Source: Perkinsus olseni (Eukaryota; Perkinsozoa; Perkinsida; Perkinsidae). From it: 64,000 bases of DNA. The first letter of the stretch is position 1; every line of letters starts with the position of its first letter. The stretch is taken from assembly GCA_013115135.1 (NCBI GenBank), contig JABANP010000200.1, forward strand, positions 1 to 64,000. Reading direction: 5' to 3'. Positions 22,249-33,380 of the stretch are shown here, piece by piece. Under the pieces are notes generated by a model. That model saw only the letters and a program-made list of their open reading frames with translations. It ran no database searches and had not been told where the DNA came from. Made by a program: the position numbers and the translations under genes.

Positions 22249-22548
22249 TGGGAGGAAGGAGCCTAGGTCAACTATTGAACCCCGATGGTTGCCTTATTCG
22301 GGCCCCCTCCTACCCCACTCCAACGCAGGATGCCCAGAGGCGGCGAACAATCCAAGATCCATGAGAATATACATGCGTACTTTATGCTCTCAGCTTCATT
22401 ACCCGATCTCAGTACCATCAAGATTCGAACTTAACTCTGCCCACTCGACGCGGCGACGAGCTTGCAAGGCCCGCAAGTCCCCATTTCTCCCGTGCTTTGA
22501 TCGTCACAAAAGAATGGCGTCTTCAGTGGGGCCTCTTCCTCCATCTTT

Positions 22549-23764
22549 TTACGCATATTCCTCATGGAAGTTCGGTACCTTCGCCACTGCTCTCGACGGA
22601 ACTTTCGGCACTGAGATGCCCCAACTGTCGATCTCCGCCCAGAAAACGAGTAGCTGCATGGCCACGACGCAGGGCGGGGACCAGACCCCGATGACTCTCC
22701 ATTGGGTCCTGGGTGGGTCGAAGGCCTTATAGACGACGAAGAGCGTCCAGAACAGCAGGAGCAGTCGCGAGAAGCCGAAGCAGATGATGAATTCTAGGTG
22801 CCCACGCGTGGTGTCCTTGCGGATGTAGAGGAGGTAGGCTGCGGAGCCGAGAGATGCTATGATGCTACTGACGACCATGGCGAGGCCGTAGTACTCTAGG
22901 ATGTCGGACAGGACCAAACCTGAAGCTGTTGGTTGCAAAGAAGCGGCCGTGTTTACGCACTGCTAGCTTCAACGTAGGATTTCTTTCGAAGACATCACGT
23001 ACGTCTCTCTCCACCGTCCACCGATGCTTCTGGTAGAAGATGATTAACCATGGCCCGGCTATATTCAAAGTTACCATGACGCGAACTCCTACGCTCATAC
23101 CAACAATTACGCAAATCACGGCAGTGTAGCCCTCACAACACTGACGAGGAAGACAAGCCTCCGTACGCTCCTCGCCCCTTAACGACCCTGCCCTCTCCAC
23201 GTGACGCGACTTTCAACGTGACGCCATGCTTTTCTCATTGCCCGTGCTGGCGTCAAGCAGAACCACTACGACTCACTATTACTATTTAGTATAAGATACG
23301 CATGCCTCGAATAGCTTACTGAAGAGCAGTATGAGATCATGAAGTAACCCCTTCCTATACCAAGTCAAACTATGGTGCAGGTTGTAGAGCACGAAGCCGA
23401 TACTCAGGTTCAGGTGGACCTCAACTAACGGCAGCTCTGGGTTGTATCTATTTTTCCGTGTTGAGCAAGAGTCGACCTCGAGGCAGACTCACCCAAAGGC
23501 TGCGTTCGTCCACAGTTCATCCCAACCCTCAAAGATGCATTTGCATCCGATAATGATCGTCTGTATGCTGTAGACCAATTGGGTGACGCAGAGGCTTTTC
23601 TCTCTTTCCCTACCACGACGATGCCTCGAGAGGGCACCGTATACCGCCCAATAGGTGGAGTAGGAGAGAATGGCCGCTGCAGGGGTCACAGAGGAGTAAC
23701 ATGGAGAGGGAAGAAGGAGAGCAACATGAACGAGGGGAAGGGGTCGCCCACGAAACCGCTTCAT
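22549..23764 (-). CDS. TLC-domain membrane protein 1
   Basis: First of four tandem minus-strand paralogues with TRAM-LAG1-CLN8-type topology (about five to seven membrane helices, TLCD4-like). The first exon (from 23764) ends VTQLVYSIQTIIIGCKCIFE then GWDELWTNAAFG at a GTGAGT donor. The next has NPELPLVEVHLNLSIGFVLY then NLHHSLTWYRKGLLHDLILL, the central TLC helix. The last has SGLVLSDILEYYGLAMVVSS, SLGSAAYLLYI and a long hydrophobic run, ending with a polar tail at 22549. The usual pair of histidines after the third helix is reduced to HD. The exon path between about 23200 and 22940 is uncertain. TLC proteins act in lipid synthesis, sensing or membrane homeostasis. Confidence 0.6.
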
Positions 23765-24194
23765 TCGAGAGCCATCTCATGAAGAAAGAACTTATCGCTC
23801 ACGCTTCACGCCAGAGTAGGAAGTCTCTTTAGGACTCTGACTGGCTGTAGTCGATACGCGGAAGGCTGTTGTTCACTTGGTAACAAAGCTGCTGCAAATC
23901 CGAGTGGAGGACTCAAGAGACTGCCAGGAACCTTCAATCATTCACAATATCGAAGGAGGACGTTATAAGAGTATCCCAATGGCCAGGCATGCGGGCAATA
24001 CGCCCCGAGGATCCGACAGGGTTGCCGCCATAACGATTTCGTCCACCGGTTGCAAGGATACGCCGACAGCAGAGGAAAATGGATGAACTCCAATTCAACG
24101 ACATACGGGAGCGTTAAAAGAGACATAATATGTGACGATGAAAAGGATTAGAATGATCTGCGTCTTCGAAGCGGAGATGGTCTGTGACTTGACC

Positions 24195-25160
24195 TCAAGA
24201 TTCCAACTTCACCACTGATGCCGATGGCTGCGCTGTCGAGGCTAGAGGATGGGACTTCCCCCTTGCCAGGCGCATGAAGTTGACGCAGTGCCGATAGAGG
24301 AAGTGGAAGGCTACGATGACGATGCCGCACTGAGCGAGCACCGTTATGATCTGGAGGGATGGAGGGATCGTGCTGTCGCCCAGACACTGAGTGAGCACTG
24401 AGGAGCTCCAGGCCACGAGTAGAAGGCGAAGGGCGCCGTAGAAGAGCAAAACCATACCGTAGACACTTGTTGAATGGTAGTGATAGTAGATTAGTAAGAA
24501 AAGGTATCCGAGCTCGGTGATGATGCCATCCACGACTATTACCAGGCCTCCCCTAGCGTATAGGAGGGAGGCGAGGATACCTAAAAGGAGTACGCTGCTG
24601 GTAGTAGAGGTGGGCGGCAGTACGGGTACGGCTTGGTACGGAGTACGGGTAGGGTTCCGCAACCGTACTCCCCGTCACAGCCGTTTCTGAGTACGGAGCG
24701 AGTGCGCCTGCACAGTACGCTAGTCGCTAGAGCCCGGCTATTTGATGGCAGTGAGCGGGGCTACATGTACTACCGAAGATGGACACAAGATGGTGAGGGA
24801 GGACCACAGGCCTCCATGTTAATCCATGGTAGAGGTCGTAGAGGAGATGCCCAAGACTGTGAGTGAGCAGGAAGACCACCAATGGTTGGGACTTGTTAGA
24901 ACTGAACGCCAGAGGAGAGGGATCGGTGGTCAAGTCCTGGTGAAGATACTCACTTAAAGACCCCAGTGAAGAGTACGTCGGCATGGAGGACGACTGAGAC
25001 TACACCGAACCCAACGGCCACTAATGCGTTGACCAGGCATGCCACATCGTACGCCTTCTTGAGGTCATCCCCGTCATCGCGACAGGCCCGCTGGTGGATG
25101 ACTACGTACATCCCCGAAGGACGCTATTACGTAGACAGCCTCCTCGGGCAGACAGAACAT
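24195..25160 (-). CDS. TLC-domain membrane protein 2
   Basis: ATG at 25160. The N-terminal exon runs MFCLPEEAVYVIASF and then, in the +1 frame, GMYVVIHQRACRDDGDDLKK and VACLVNALVAVGFGVVSVVL. An extra G in a GGGG run (about 25112-25116) would explain the frame change. The central exon has PLVVFLLTHSLGHLLYDLYH then GLTWRPVVLPHHLVSIFG, with the conserved HH. The C-terminal exon has VVDGIITELGYLFLLIYYHY followed by two more helices and a basic tail, ending at 24195. It is paralogous to its neighbours on both sides. Function as a lipid-related membrane protein is inferred from the fold only. Confidence 0.6.
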
Positions 25161-25398
25161 GATTGAAAAAGACCGTGGAACCAACTTCTCACTGGTTCCC
25201 GACCGGACACCAGTGGCTGGTCACCATCATCCTCGCTCTTGCCGCCTGTACAGCGGCGTCAGAGCTAGCGATAACCATCATCCATTCTACTCACAGTAAA
25301 AAGCCAGCCCACTTTGGTGACAACACTTGAACGCTACATGAACAGGAAATTGGTCGGAAATTAATGATACGCTTTCAAGGACTTCTAATACTGGTCAT

Positions 25399-26863
25399 TC
25401 ACGCAGGCCACTGCGACGGGTTTCTTCCTATCACTGGTACGTTCCTCGCTCTTGCAGCACCCACTGCCTTCTCATCATCTCCAAGTATCTCATCATCAGT
25501 CGTCGTTTCCTTCTCAACTTTGCTACCCGACTCTCGCTCCTTGCGCAAGATCTTTCTGAGCTTGCGCCAGTGGACGAGCAGGAACTTCAGATTCACTACG
25601 AAGAGCATCAACTGCAGCGATATCATCACAATAGGGGCCCACCATGGGGTATACTGCGGTCGGCGGAGGAGTGACAGCTTGGTAAAATACTAAGACGCTG
25701 TATGCCAGGAATATAAGACGAGAGACCGAGTAAGCCGCTACGAAGATTATGTAGGTTCGAGTGGACTTATGGGAGTTGTAGTAGTTGTACATGACAGAGC
25801 CCATCTCGGTGATGAAAGTGTTCACAGCATTGGCCAGGCCAAAGACGTTGGCGATATCGGATAAACCAAAACCTGAGGGAACAGCAGTACGGTTTTCCAA
25901 TGATTACAATAATAACGCCGAGAGGTTCTTTGTATCCCTACACAGTGAAAAGGGGTCGTGGCCCAGAACTGAATCATCGACGAATTTCTGGTGAGCTCGA
26001 AGGAGGCTGCATAAAGTCTGCAAAAGTGAGGCCGCTGTGCCAGTGGCGTAGTGGCCTCATTTTTGCATGTTGCATCCTCTTCGTTTCTAGATACTGTGGT
26101 TCCCTCCGCTGCACTACACTCAGCCGTTTCGCGTCAGCTCGCTCTGTGACGACGAAAAGTAGTGAGCCGCTGTGATTCGAGCATGACACCTTCGCATACT
26201 AGCTGGACGGAACAGTACGATCGTAGACGCCCATTACCGATGCAGTGAATAACAAATCCTAAGAGCCTTCGCTACGGCTATTGAGTTTGGTCACATTACG
26301 GAGCTGAGTTCAACCCCATCAAACCTCCCCCACCCCTTCTATTACCAGCAATGGCCACAGCATGATGCGGGATGAACTTCCTGTCCCATGAGAGAACATG
26401 TATCGGAGTCATACAAGAAGTATCCAATGTTGAAGTATTGCAGCGTATTCACTAACTTGTGGTCTGAATTATACCTAACACCATCATCATCATAGACAGA
26501 CGGGAAGAAGCCAGCAGTCGAGAGAATCCATGGCTATGCAAGGACCGACGCCAGTAAGCCCCCTTATTACGCATAGGAAGCGTTGGTGGTGACCAACTCA
26601 TTCCAGTTGGTGATGATGACTCCGAGGGCTATGACCATAGCCGTTACATGGTGGAACATCGAGGCTAGGTCACAGGACTTCCGCACCGACCCATTCTGGT
26701 AGAGGTAAAACATGAAGACCGATCCACATAAAAAGAAGGAAGTCACGACTCCAGTAGGGTCATCAGTGAACATCCTGGCTGGCTCGGTGGGAGGTTTCTT
26801 GCCGTCGAGGGATGAGTTCCCCGGAGAGAACCAGGAGAGATGATAAAACGAAGACTGAGACAT
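25399..26863 (-). CDS. TLC-domain membrane protein 3, with two +1 frame breaks
   Basis: The first exon (26863) reads MSQSSFYHLSWFSPGNSS and then GVVTSFFLCGSVFMFYLYQN and SMFHHVTAMVIALGVIITNW. The second exon has KLVNTLQYFNIGYFLYD, then one surplus base (about 26405-26412), then HVLSWDRKFIPHHAVAIAG. The third exon has GFGLSDIANVFGLANAVNTF, ITEMGSVMYNYYN and two helices, then one surplus base in a CCCC run (about 25638-25645), then MISLQLMLFVVNLKFLLVHW. It ends with a charged tail at 25399. Alignment to the neighbouring TLC copy shows both breaks are single-base additions. Either the gene is decaying, the assembly contains insertions, or frame is corrected in expression. Confidence 0.55.
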
Positions 26864-27272
26864 CGAGAGCAGGGCCTCGAGAGGATGAGTATGGCAGACT
26901 TATTAGAGGTAACATAACAACACTTTGAAGATGAGAAGAAGCAGTTCAGGATGCCACTCGAGCGTAAATGACTTGAAGCCTGAGAACTGTGGCGAGTACA
27001 TCTGATCTGGATCACAGTACTACCCACTGAGTATGTTAGGTTGGCATTGGCTCAAGGGCCAACGCCTTGCTCGAGAAACAAAATCGACGCTCTAACTGCC
27101 GCGAGTGCAGTCCAGAGGTCCTCAACAAATGAAGAAGTTGGTAGATTTATGGTATGTATTTTAGCGCTCCTTCCACCAAAGGCGAAATTAAGCTGCTATT
27201 GGTGTCTCCGCGAGAGTGACACCGTGAGTACGACTCCTCAAAATACGCTTTGGTATGGCCGGATAATCATCA

Positions 27273-28272
27273 TCACTCACGGAGAGGCTCTCCTCCTCCA
27301 CTTCCCTTCGAGGCTGTTCTTCCTCGCCAATCTTGGCCGTTTCCTTCCAGAGGCCTCGGAGCTGCTTTCTGGCCCGTTAGGATCCTGTACAGCTTCCTTA
27401 CGTGCGTTAATAAGAACTTGAAGTTGATAACGAAGAGGGAAGATTGCAGTATGACCATCGCGTAGGGAGCCCAAGCTGGATACTCTGAGCCTGCTGGTGG
27501 GTGGGCTGCTTGCCAGAGAATACAAGTGCTCCAGAACAGGAAAAATAATCTTGAAATTGAGTAGGCCACGACGAAGATCGTGTAGGTGAGAGTGGAGCGA
27601 CGAGTGTTGTAGTAGTTGTACATGATAGGAGCCCAGTTCCGTTATAAAAGTATTCATCGCATTGGCCAGGCCGAATACATTGGCAACATCAGACAGTAGG
27701 AAACCTGAGGAGGAGTGATGAGGAGTTCGGAAAGGTGCGGTACGGGTAGTAGTAGTAGTACTACCAGCAATTGCGACTATATGATGGCCGAGGAACTTCC
27801 GGTCCCAAGTAACTACATGGGCCAAGTCATAAGTAGAAGTAACCAATATTAAAGTGCTGCAGCACATTGACCAAGGGGTAGTCGGTGTTGTGCCTGGGGG
27901 AGTGCAAGAGGCGATCTCTCGAGAAACGATGAAGATGCACGACCACAGCCGATGACCCTGTAGAAACGCGAAGATGGATAATTTCGGATACTCGTGAAGG
28001 CTGCGTTTGCTGGAGGCACGCACAGGTGACAACGAGTCTACTACCCACTACTCCTACTACCCGAAACTGGCCATGGTCCAGAAGGAATCCCAGTTGATGA
28101 TGATGACACCAGCGGCCAAGACCATAGACACAACATGGTGGAACATCGCCACGTATTGGCTGGCCTTGTTAACATCACCTTTCAGTCGGTACAGCTCGAC
28201 AAAGAAGAGAACCCCACAGAGGAAGCACGATGATAGTGCTACGGTCGAATCTTCAAATACTGGCTGAACCAT
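27273..28272 (-). CDS. TLC-domain membrane protein 4, with two +1 frame breaks
   Basis: It starts at 28272 with MVQPVFEDSTVALSSCFLCG then VAMFHHVVSMVLAAGVIIIN. The second exon has PLVNVLQHFNIGYF, one surplus base (about 27822-27828), then YDLAHVVTWDRKFLGHHIVA. The third has GFLLSDVANVFGLANAMNTF then ITELGS, one surplus base (about 27624-27632), then MYNYYNTRRSTLTYTIFVVA and a last helix LQSSLFVINFKFLLTHVRKL. It ends with a charged tail at 27273. It is the closest relative of TLC protein 3. The breaks fall at different places from those of copy 3, so they are not inherited from a common defective ancestor. Confidence 0.55.
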
Positions 28273-28584
28273 AAGATACTAGGTGGTTAGGTGGTTAAAA
28301 GATACCTATCCAATATCTCATGCAAGATAGCCAACCCCTACTGCACGGCTCGCCGACTCTGAAAATCCGGGCACAATCCCTGACTCTTGTAAACTGGCGC
28401 TTTGGTCGACACAGCAATGTCACTAACGTCTCGTTCCAGGTGTTCTATAGACTGTTTCTCCTGCGCTACGCTTCTCAAATCCAGGAGAGGTGGTAGCCTA
28501 TCAACGCCCGCATTGTGCCCAGAAAACGCCGGTGCCGCGAATTGAACCCGGGTGCATCATGCGTGACGCAACCCTCTGCCACTG

Positions 28585-29046
28585 TTATCGTAGAACTGTC
28601 AGCAGCGTATACGAGGTTGGGGCGTGGTGTAGAGGAGAGTCTTCTTTGCTAGATATTTCCGAGAGAGCAGAGGATGGCCCCCAACCAGAGGAACCGAACA
28701 CCGACAGCCGTGGGGCTCCAAGCGTTTTGAAGCTCAGAACCACTGATGAGATTGATGAGTCGAAAGGCTTAAGATTCGCCCTGGCCCCGCCAACTCGGAA
28801 GCATGCAGTGGGGACGAAAAAAGATTCCTCTCCTCGTTCTAGTCGAGAGACAAAATGAATGATAATCAACAACAAACCTTGCGAGACTAATAAAAAGGAG
28901 CTGGATAAAAGACCTCTGTGGTCACCACCCAGCCCGTGTGACCCCTTTGGAAGGCCAGAAGGCTCAGTCTGCCGGACGCAGAGCCTCCGCGGTTCTCGTC
29001 TTAGGTAATCTACTAAGAATTCTATTAAGATCAGAAAGGTAAGCAC
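28585..29046 (-). CDS. Putative small membrane protein exon, uncertain
   Basis: The minus-strand ORF opens with a hydrophobic segment (FLILIEFLVDYL), then RQTEPSGL, and has a second hydrophobic stretch LLSSSFLLVSQGLLLIIIHF. Its first part resembles the ORF at 31384-31097 (CVELLVDLWRQTELSGF). It lies just 3' of the CoA-transferase gene. It may be a real small gene or a 3' exon; no family was recognised. Confidence 0.25.
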   Translation of the reverse strand: MLTFLILIEFLVDYLRREPRRLCVRQTEPSGLPKGSHGLGGDHRGLLSSSFLLVSQGLLLIIIHFVSRLERGEESFFVPTACFRVGGARANLKPFDSSISSVVLSFKTLGAPRLSVFGSSGWGPSSALSEISSKEDSPLHHAPTSYTLLTVLR

Positions 29047-29076
29047 TCGGACAACAGAACTTGTGTCGGTATCAAA

Positions 29077-30835
29077 CTACGAGGAATCCTTCGTCATAAT
29101 ATGGATAACCCGATCCTTGGCCAGAGTGTTCATCTTTTCGGTTGAGTATCCAAGGCAGTTCCTCAAGACCCATTCTGTATGTTCTCCGAGTGCTGGTGGA
29201 GGCAACGATTTCTCAGTCTCTGGCGGTGCTGGGTCGAACTTTACTGCGGGGCCAACGACTTCGATCGGCCCTGATACAAACGACAACACCTGACACGATG
29301 TAACCGTGAGCGACGACTCACCAGCCGTGGTGTGCTCCACAGTCATCCTCATGCCTCTGGCCAGCACTTGGGGGTCCGAGAAAACCTGATGAGGACACCC
29401 ATCAGCATGACAATGATGGAGCGCCGAACGCACGCCCTCCATGTTGTTCAGCTTGTCATTGGCCAACCGTTGCTTGTGAGGGAGAGCGTCGAGTAGGGCC
29501 ATCCATTCGTCGGTCGGCTTCGTCTTCAGAATGCCATTCAGGATACCATTGAGCTCCTCTCGGTTGGCGCATCGGGCCTCATTGGTCTTGAATCTGACAC
29601 CTATCGCTACGAATTATCATCCTCTTCAGAGGCCTCTCACTTTTCGTCCATCTCGAGATCTGGTCTGCCCATGACGTTGCAGAAGCTATTCCACTGGGCG
29701 TCGTTCAAGGCCCCCACCACGATGTGGCCGTCTGCTGTCGGGAAGGCCTGCAGAGAGAAGCAAATAGCAAGGCGCTGAGGGCGGCAGGACTCACTCCGTA
29801 CGGCACAATATTGGGGTGCTGCGTACCCCTGCGGACACACTCCTCGCCACTGATGAGGTAACCACTAGCAACATTGGCCAACGCTGATACTTGGGACTCC
29901 AGTAGACTGCACTTCACATGGCGACCCTCACCAGTCACCTTAGCGTTGTACAGGGCAGCCAGGACACCACCTTCCAAAGGGACTGTGTATAGCGGAGGAT
30001 GGCAGATGACCCCCGCGTACCATGAAGATGGAGACCTGTGAGAATGTCCGTCCATGCCACCCCTACTTTGACAGGCTGGTCACCAATCCCAGTACATGCC
30101 ATCATGCCACCACGCCCCTCGATCATCACCGCGTATCCTGCGAGAGTCATGTCTACCTCCTAGGAGCCAGTCACCTACCGGGCTTGTCCTTCAATGGTCC
30201 CGTGTCACCATAGCCAGTCAGACTGCCGTACACCAAGGCCGGGTTGAGCTCTCGTAGGGACTCGTAATCCAAACCGTATCTTGCCAGCGTGCCAGGCACA
30301 TAGTTTTCTGAAGTAGACGAGCGTGACGGGCCTCATGTCCGGGCCCAGGAGCCTTACCCAGAAGTATGTCGCTGACCTTGACCAGATCTTTGATGATCTG
30401 CTGCCCCTCAGGGCTCTTCAAGTTCACTCCAATGCTACGCTTATTCCTGCCATAATCCAATGCCAGGCCTCGGGATACCTGACTAACCTGTTTGGAGCCA
30501 GAAAATACGCGGACTCGTGGCCTTTCTCCGTGAAGGGAGGGCCCCACGCTCGAGCGTCATCGCCCACTCCAGGCCTCTCAACCTTGATAACCTCTGCCAT
30601 AGAGCAGGCATCCACAAAGAGGGCCCAGACGACCCCCTTACCAGCGCCGTAGTCAGCCAGCATCATACCGCAATACGGCCCGGCCAGAATCCGACTCAGG
30701 TCCACCACTCTGACTCCGCGTAGAGGGAAGTGATGCCGTGGATGCCGGCGTGGAGCTGTACGCCCGTCGGCCGAGGTAGGTAGCGGTGAGAGCGAGACGT
30801 TGTTGCAGGGGACGGATGTTGATTACACCAGCCAT
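29077..30835 (-). CDS. SUGCT: Mitochondrial CoA-transferase family III, SUGCT-like
   Basis: SUGCT moves CoA from succinyl-CoA or HMG-CoA to glutarate in mitochondria. The start at 30835 gives a basic presequence ([20 protein letters not shown]) followed by AYSSTP. Successive exons encode [75 protein letters not shown] then [37 protein letters not shown], and [20 protein letters not shown] then [12 protein letters not shown]. The last exons have [20 protein letters not shown] and [19 protein letters not shown]. The run [10 protein letters not shown]...[12 protein letters not shown] matches SUGCT better than bacterial CaiB or formyl-CoA transferase, which have an aspartate at the active-site position where this protein has glutamate. 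Stop at 29077. Expected length is typical of the family. Confidence 0.85.
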
Positions 30836-31096
30836 AGCGATGGCAACTGATACTACGTCACATTGCTGGTCTAGAGTGTGCCCTAGACTACTGTTAGTGT
30901 CGCCTTCAAGGGGCTAGCGACATGATCCTGCGCATGCGTACGGCGTGTCTAGCTTCTCGCCGGCCTGTCCCCATTCGGGACTCCCGGGAGCGCCCCATTC
31001 CCGCGTCACGCAACGCTGTTGGAGCTCCCAAAGGACATCCTAGAGTGGCGGAGGGTCAGACTGATGGCGGACGGCCCCTGGCGAAGTTCTGATCCA

Positions 31097-31384
31097 CTAG
31101 GTGCCAAGGTCCATGAAGACTCGTTCTCCTCCGATCGCGGCCCCTGAAAGGTACTGAGACAGGTACTGTATCATCCTCATTGATCCTGAGTGGAACGCCC
31201 TCCATCTCTCTTGAGAGATCAGTGAATCGAAGCCAGAGAGCTCGGTCTGCCGCCACAAGTCGACTAACAACTCGACACAGTCTTCAATAGAAAATACGAT
31301 ACCTACAGCTAGTATGCAGAGAAGCTTCGAAGACCACCACCCCGCTGCCACTTCACTGATCTTTTTCTTGTCGTCTATGACCAC
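31097..31384 (-). CDS. Short minus-strand ORF with one membrane segment, uncertain
   Basis: It reads MVIDDKKKISEVAAGWW, then a hydrophobic helix LLCILAVGIVFSI, then VELLVDLWRQTELSGF and a polar end. It lies downstream of the KDEL-receptor-like gene and could be an extra exon of it or an independent gene. Similarity to the ORF at 28585-29046 is limited to about 20 residues. Confidence 0.25.
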   Translation of the reverse strand: MVIDDKKKISEVAAGWWSSKLLCILAVGIVFSIEDCVELLVDLWRQTELSGFDSLISQERWRAFHSGSMRMIQYLSQYLSGAAIGGERVFMDLGT

Positions 31385-31573
31385 TGTAATGGTATTGCGT
31401 CAATGGTAGTGGTTGACGATATCACCCTCAGACTTGGCGGCCAAAAACCATAATGAGTGGGAGAGAAGCTAGTCACCATTATACTGCGTCGCTGAGAATG
31501 AAGGTCACCGGAACTCCCTTACGAAGACTGAAAAGAGACGGGTGGTAGACGGGAGAACGATAACAGCAGATAC

Positions 31574-32944
31574 CTACCAGTTGATGTAATGGTAGATGAA
31601 ATCACCCATAACGATCAGCTGTAGCAATTGCATCAACATCACCCAGTACCTACAGTAAAAGTAGGAACTATTCTGTACTCTAGACGACTTGTAAAGAAAC
31701 CGGAGAACGTGAAACCAAGGAGCCGACAAGCAGCGAGGAGATGACACCCCAGGCCCAGACTAGGTGGCGATGGGTGAAGCCGGCAACACCGCAATAGATG
31801 TAACCAGCGTAATGACATCCAAAGACGGGAGCGTGATTCACATGACAACCGGCGGCACAGTTAACTACCCGACATAAGCCTTTGTGGGGTACTTAGGGTC
31901 ATTCAGTTCCTTATAGGATGACCACCAGAAGATAAAAGAGCAAACCTGAGTCGAACAACCGGTCACAGAATGAGGACATCCCACATTACTACCCTGCTCA
32001 GAGCCTGTCCAGCGAGGAAGTGACTTGTGAAGGCCTGAACCTAGAGACAGAGTCACCATAGCGATCGAAGCAGGGTGGAGGCGTTGACTCACCTTTCCTT
32101 GCTTTTGGAACATGAACAACTGGGGCAGTACAGTGACAGATTCCAAGTACAGGGCGTAGGTCCACGCTATGTCAGCCGGCCTGACAGAGGGACCGCTGGG
32201 CGGGTGAAGGGAAGGCGGCGGAGGAGATCCTACATGAATGCGTTAAGACTTGGATGGAAGATGACGGCCAAGACCAATGCAATGATCATGAGGTAGACGT
32301 GCTTGAACGTGTCAGCTCCTGCCTCGTAAGTGGCTCTATAACGAACACGGCAGAAGTATCTGAGCCCTTGAGTTGGTATGGATGGTGATGGGGGAGAGTA
32401 TAGTACACCACAGTCCCCGCCAAACACAGGCTGATAGCCTCAGTGAGCTGATACAGCCAATCGCCCGATCGGTCGTAGGGTAGGTATCTAAGGTCGAAGC
32501 TGGGTGAAGATCCAGAGGTCAAGAACAGTACTACCCTTCGAATGGTATGATGGACATCAATCTGCATGCACTAACCAAAGTATAACACTCGAACATCTTC
32601 AATGACACTCCGCTGACCGACTTGGAGGTCTCTAAGATACCATCAAACGTGAACTAAAGATACGCCTCCCTCTGAAGGTGAAGTTACCGATCTTAACAAC
32701 GACCATGAGGAAGGAGAACATGCTGATCATGGAGCTGATGGTAAGCAGCATAGAGAAGTCCCAGTCAGATGATAGGTAGAATAACACTAATCCCACCAGA
32801 GTGAAGATGCCCCAGAAACGTATGTTGTCCTGAGCTCATCGAAGGTGATAGAAACAGAGGCGACTTTGTTATTACCATATTATCGGCCAACCATATTTTG
32901 CGTTTCTCAGGATCCTGTAGTGCCGCGACGAAGCCCGTTGCCAT
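31574..32944 (-). CDS. ERD2/KDEL-receptor-like protein
   Basis: KDEL receptors are seven-helix Golgi proteins that return escaped ER residents in COPI vesicles. ATG at 32944 gives MATGFVAALQDPEKRKIW. Exons then encode FWGIFTLVGLVLFYLSSDWD and FSMLLTISSMISMFSFLMVV, VSGVSLKMFECYTLV, YLPYDRSGDWLYQLTEAISL, YEAGADTFKHVYLMIIALVL then HPSLNAFM, YLESVTVLPQLFMFQKQGKV, FTSHFLAGQALSRVVMWDVL then SSYKELNDPKYPTKAYVG, and YWVMLMQLLQLIVMGDFIYH, with stop at 31574. The combination ESVTVLPQLFM plus FTSHFLAGQALSR is diagnostic of the ERD2 family, in its ERD2-like branch that has an extra N-terminal segment. The intron before the last exon is about 230 bases, long for this window. Confidence 0.8.
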
Positions 32945-33380
32945 GGATAACAACAAATAGGAGGACCACTGCCGGTATCAAGATACTCTGTCCGAGGAAG
33001 TCTCTCGCTACACAGAACGACTTGAGTACCATCCTCTCTGGCTGGACCGCTGATGAGGTGCTGCGCGTCCAGGCCATGTGCCGAACATGGTTACCGACAC
33101 TAGTTGTCGAAATTTGGAGTCGCCGACGTCACCGCGCGCGCCATTGTAATCGATCCATTTTGACTGGTCTTTCACCGCGGTTCCGCCTAGTGGTACTGTT
33201 GGTGGCTCGGTCGTAGGTGTCTGATTGGGACTCAAGCTAAGCCATCTTACGTATTTGTATCCGTCAATGTTCAACCTAAGATACGTTCCATGTAGCCGGC
33301 AAAGTCGTCGATTTTCTTGTGTTGAGTACTTTAATCCCGCGAAAACCGGAGGGTGTTGCGCAGTGGGACATTGTCTCAGC

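Noticed and set aside
23230..23290. Sequence resembling a phage promoter word (CTACGACTCACTAT)
   Set aside because: Partial chance match in an intron of a TLC gene; no cloning-vector context.
28530..28580. tRNA-like T arm on the minus strand before the TLC array
   Set aside because: The 3' acceptor half has no complementary 5' half at the right distance.
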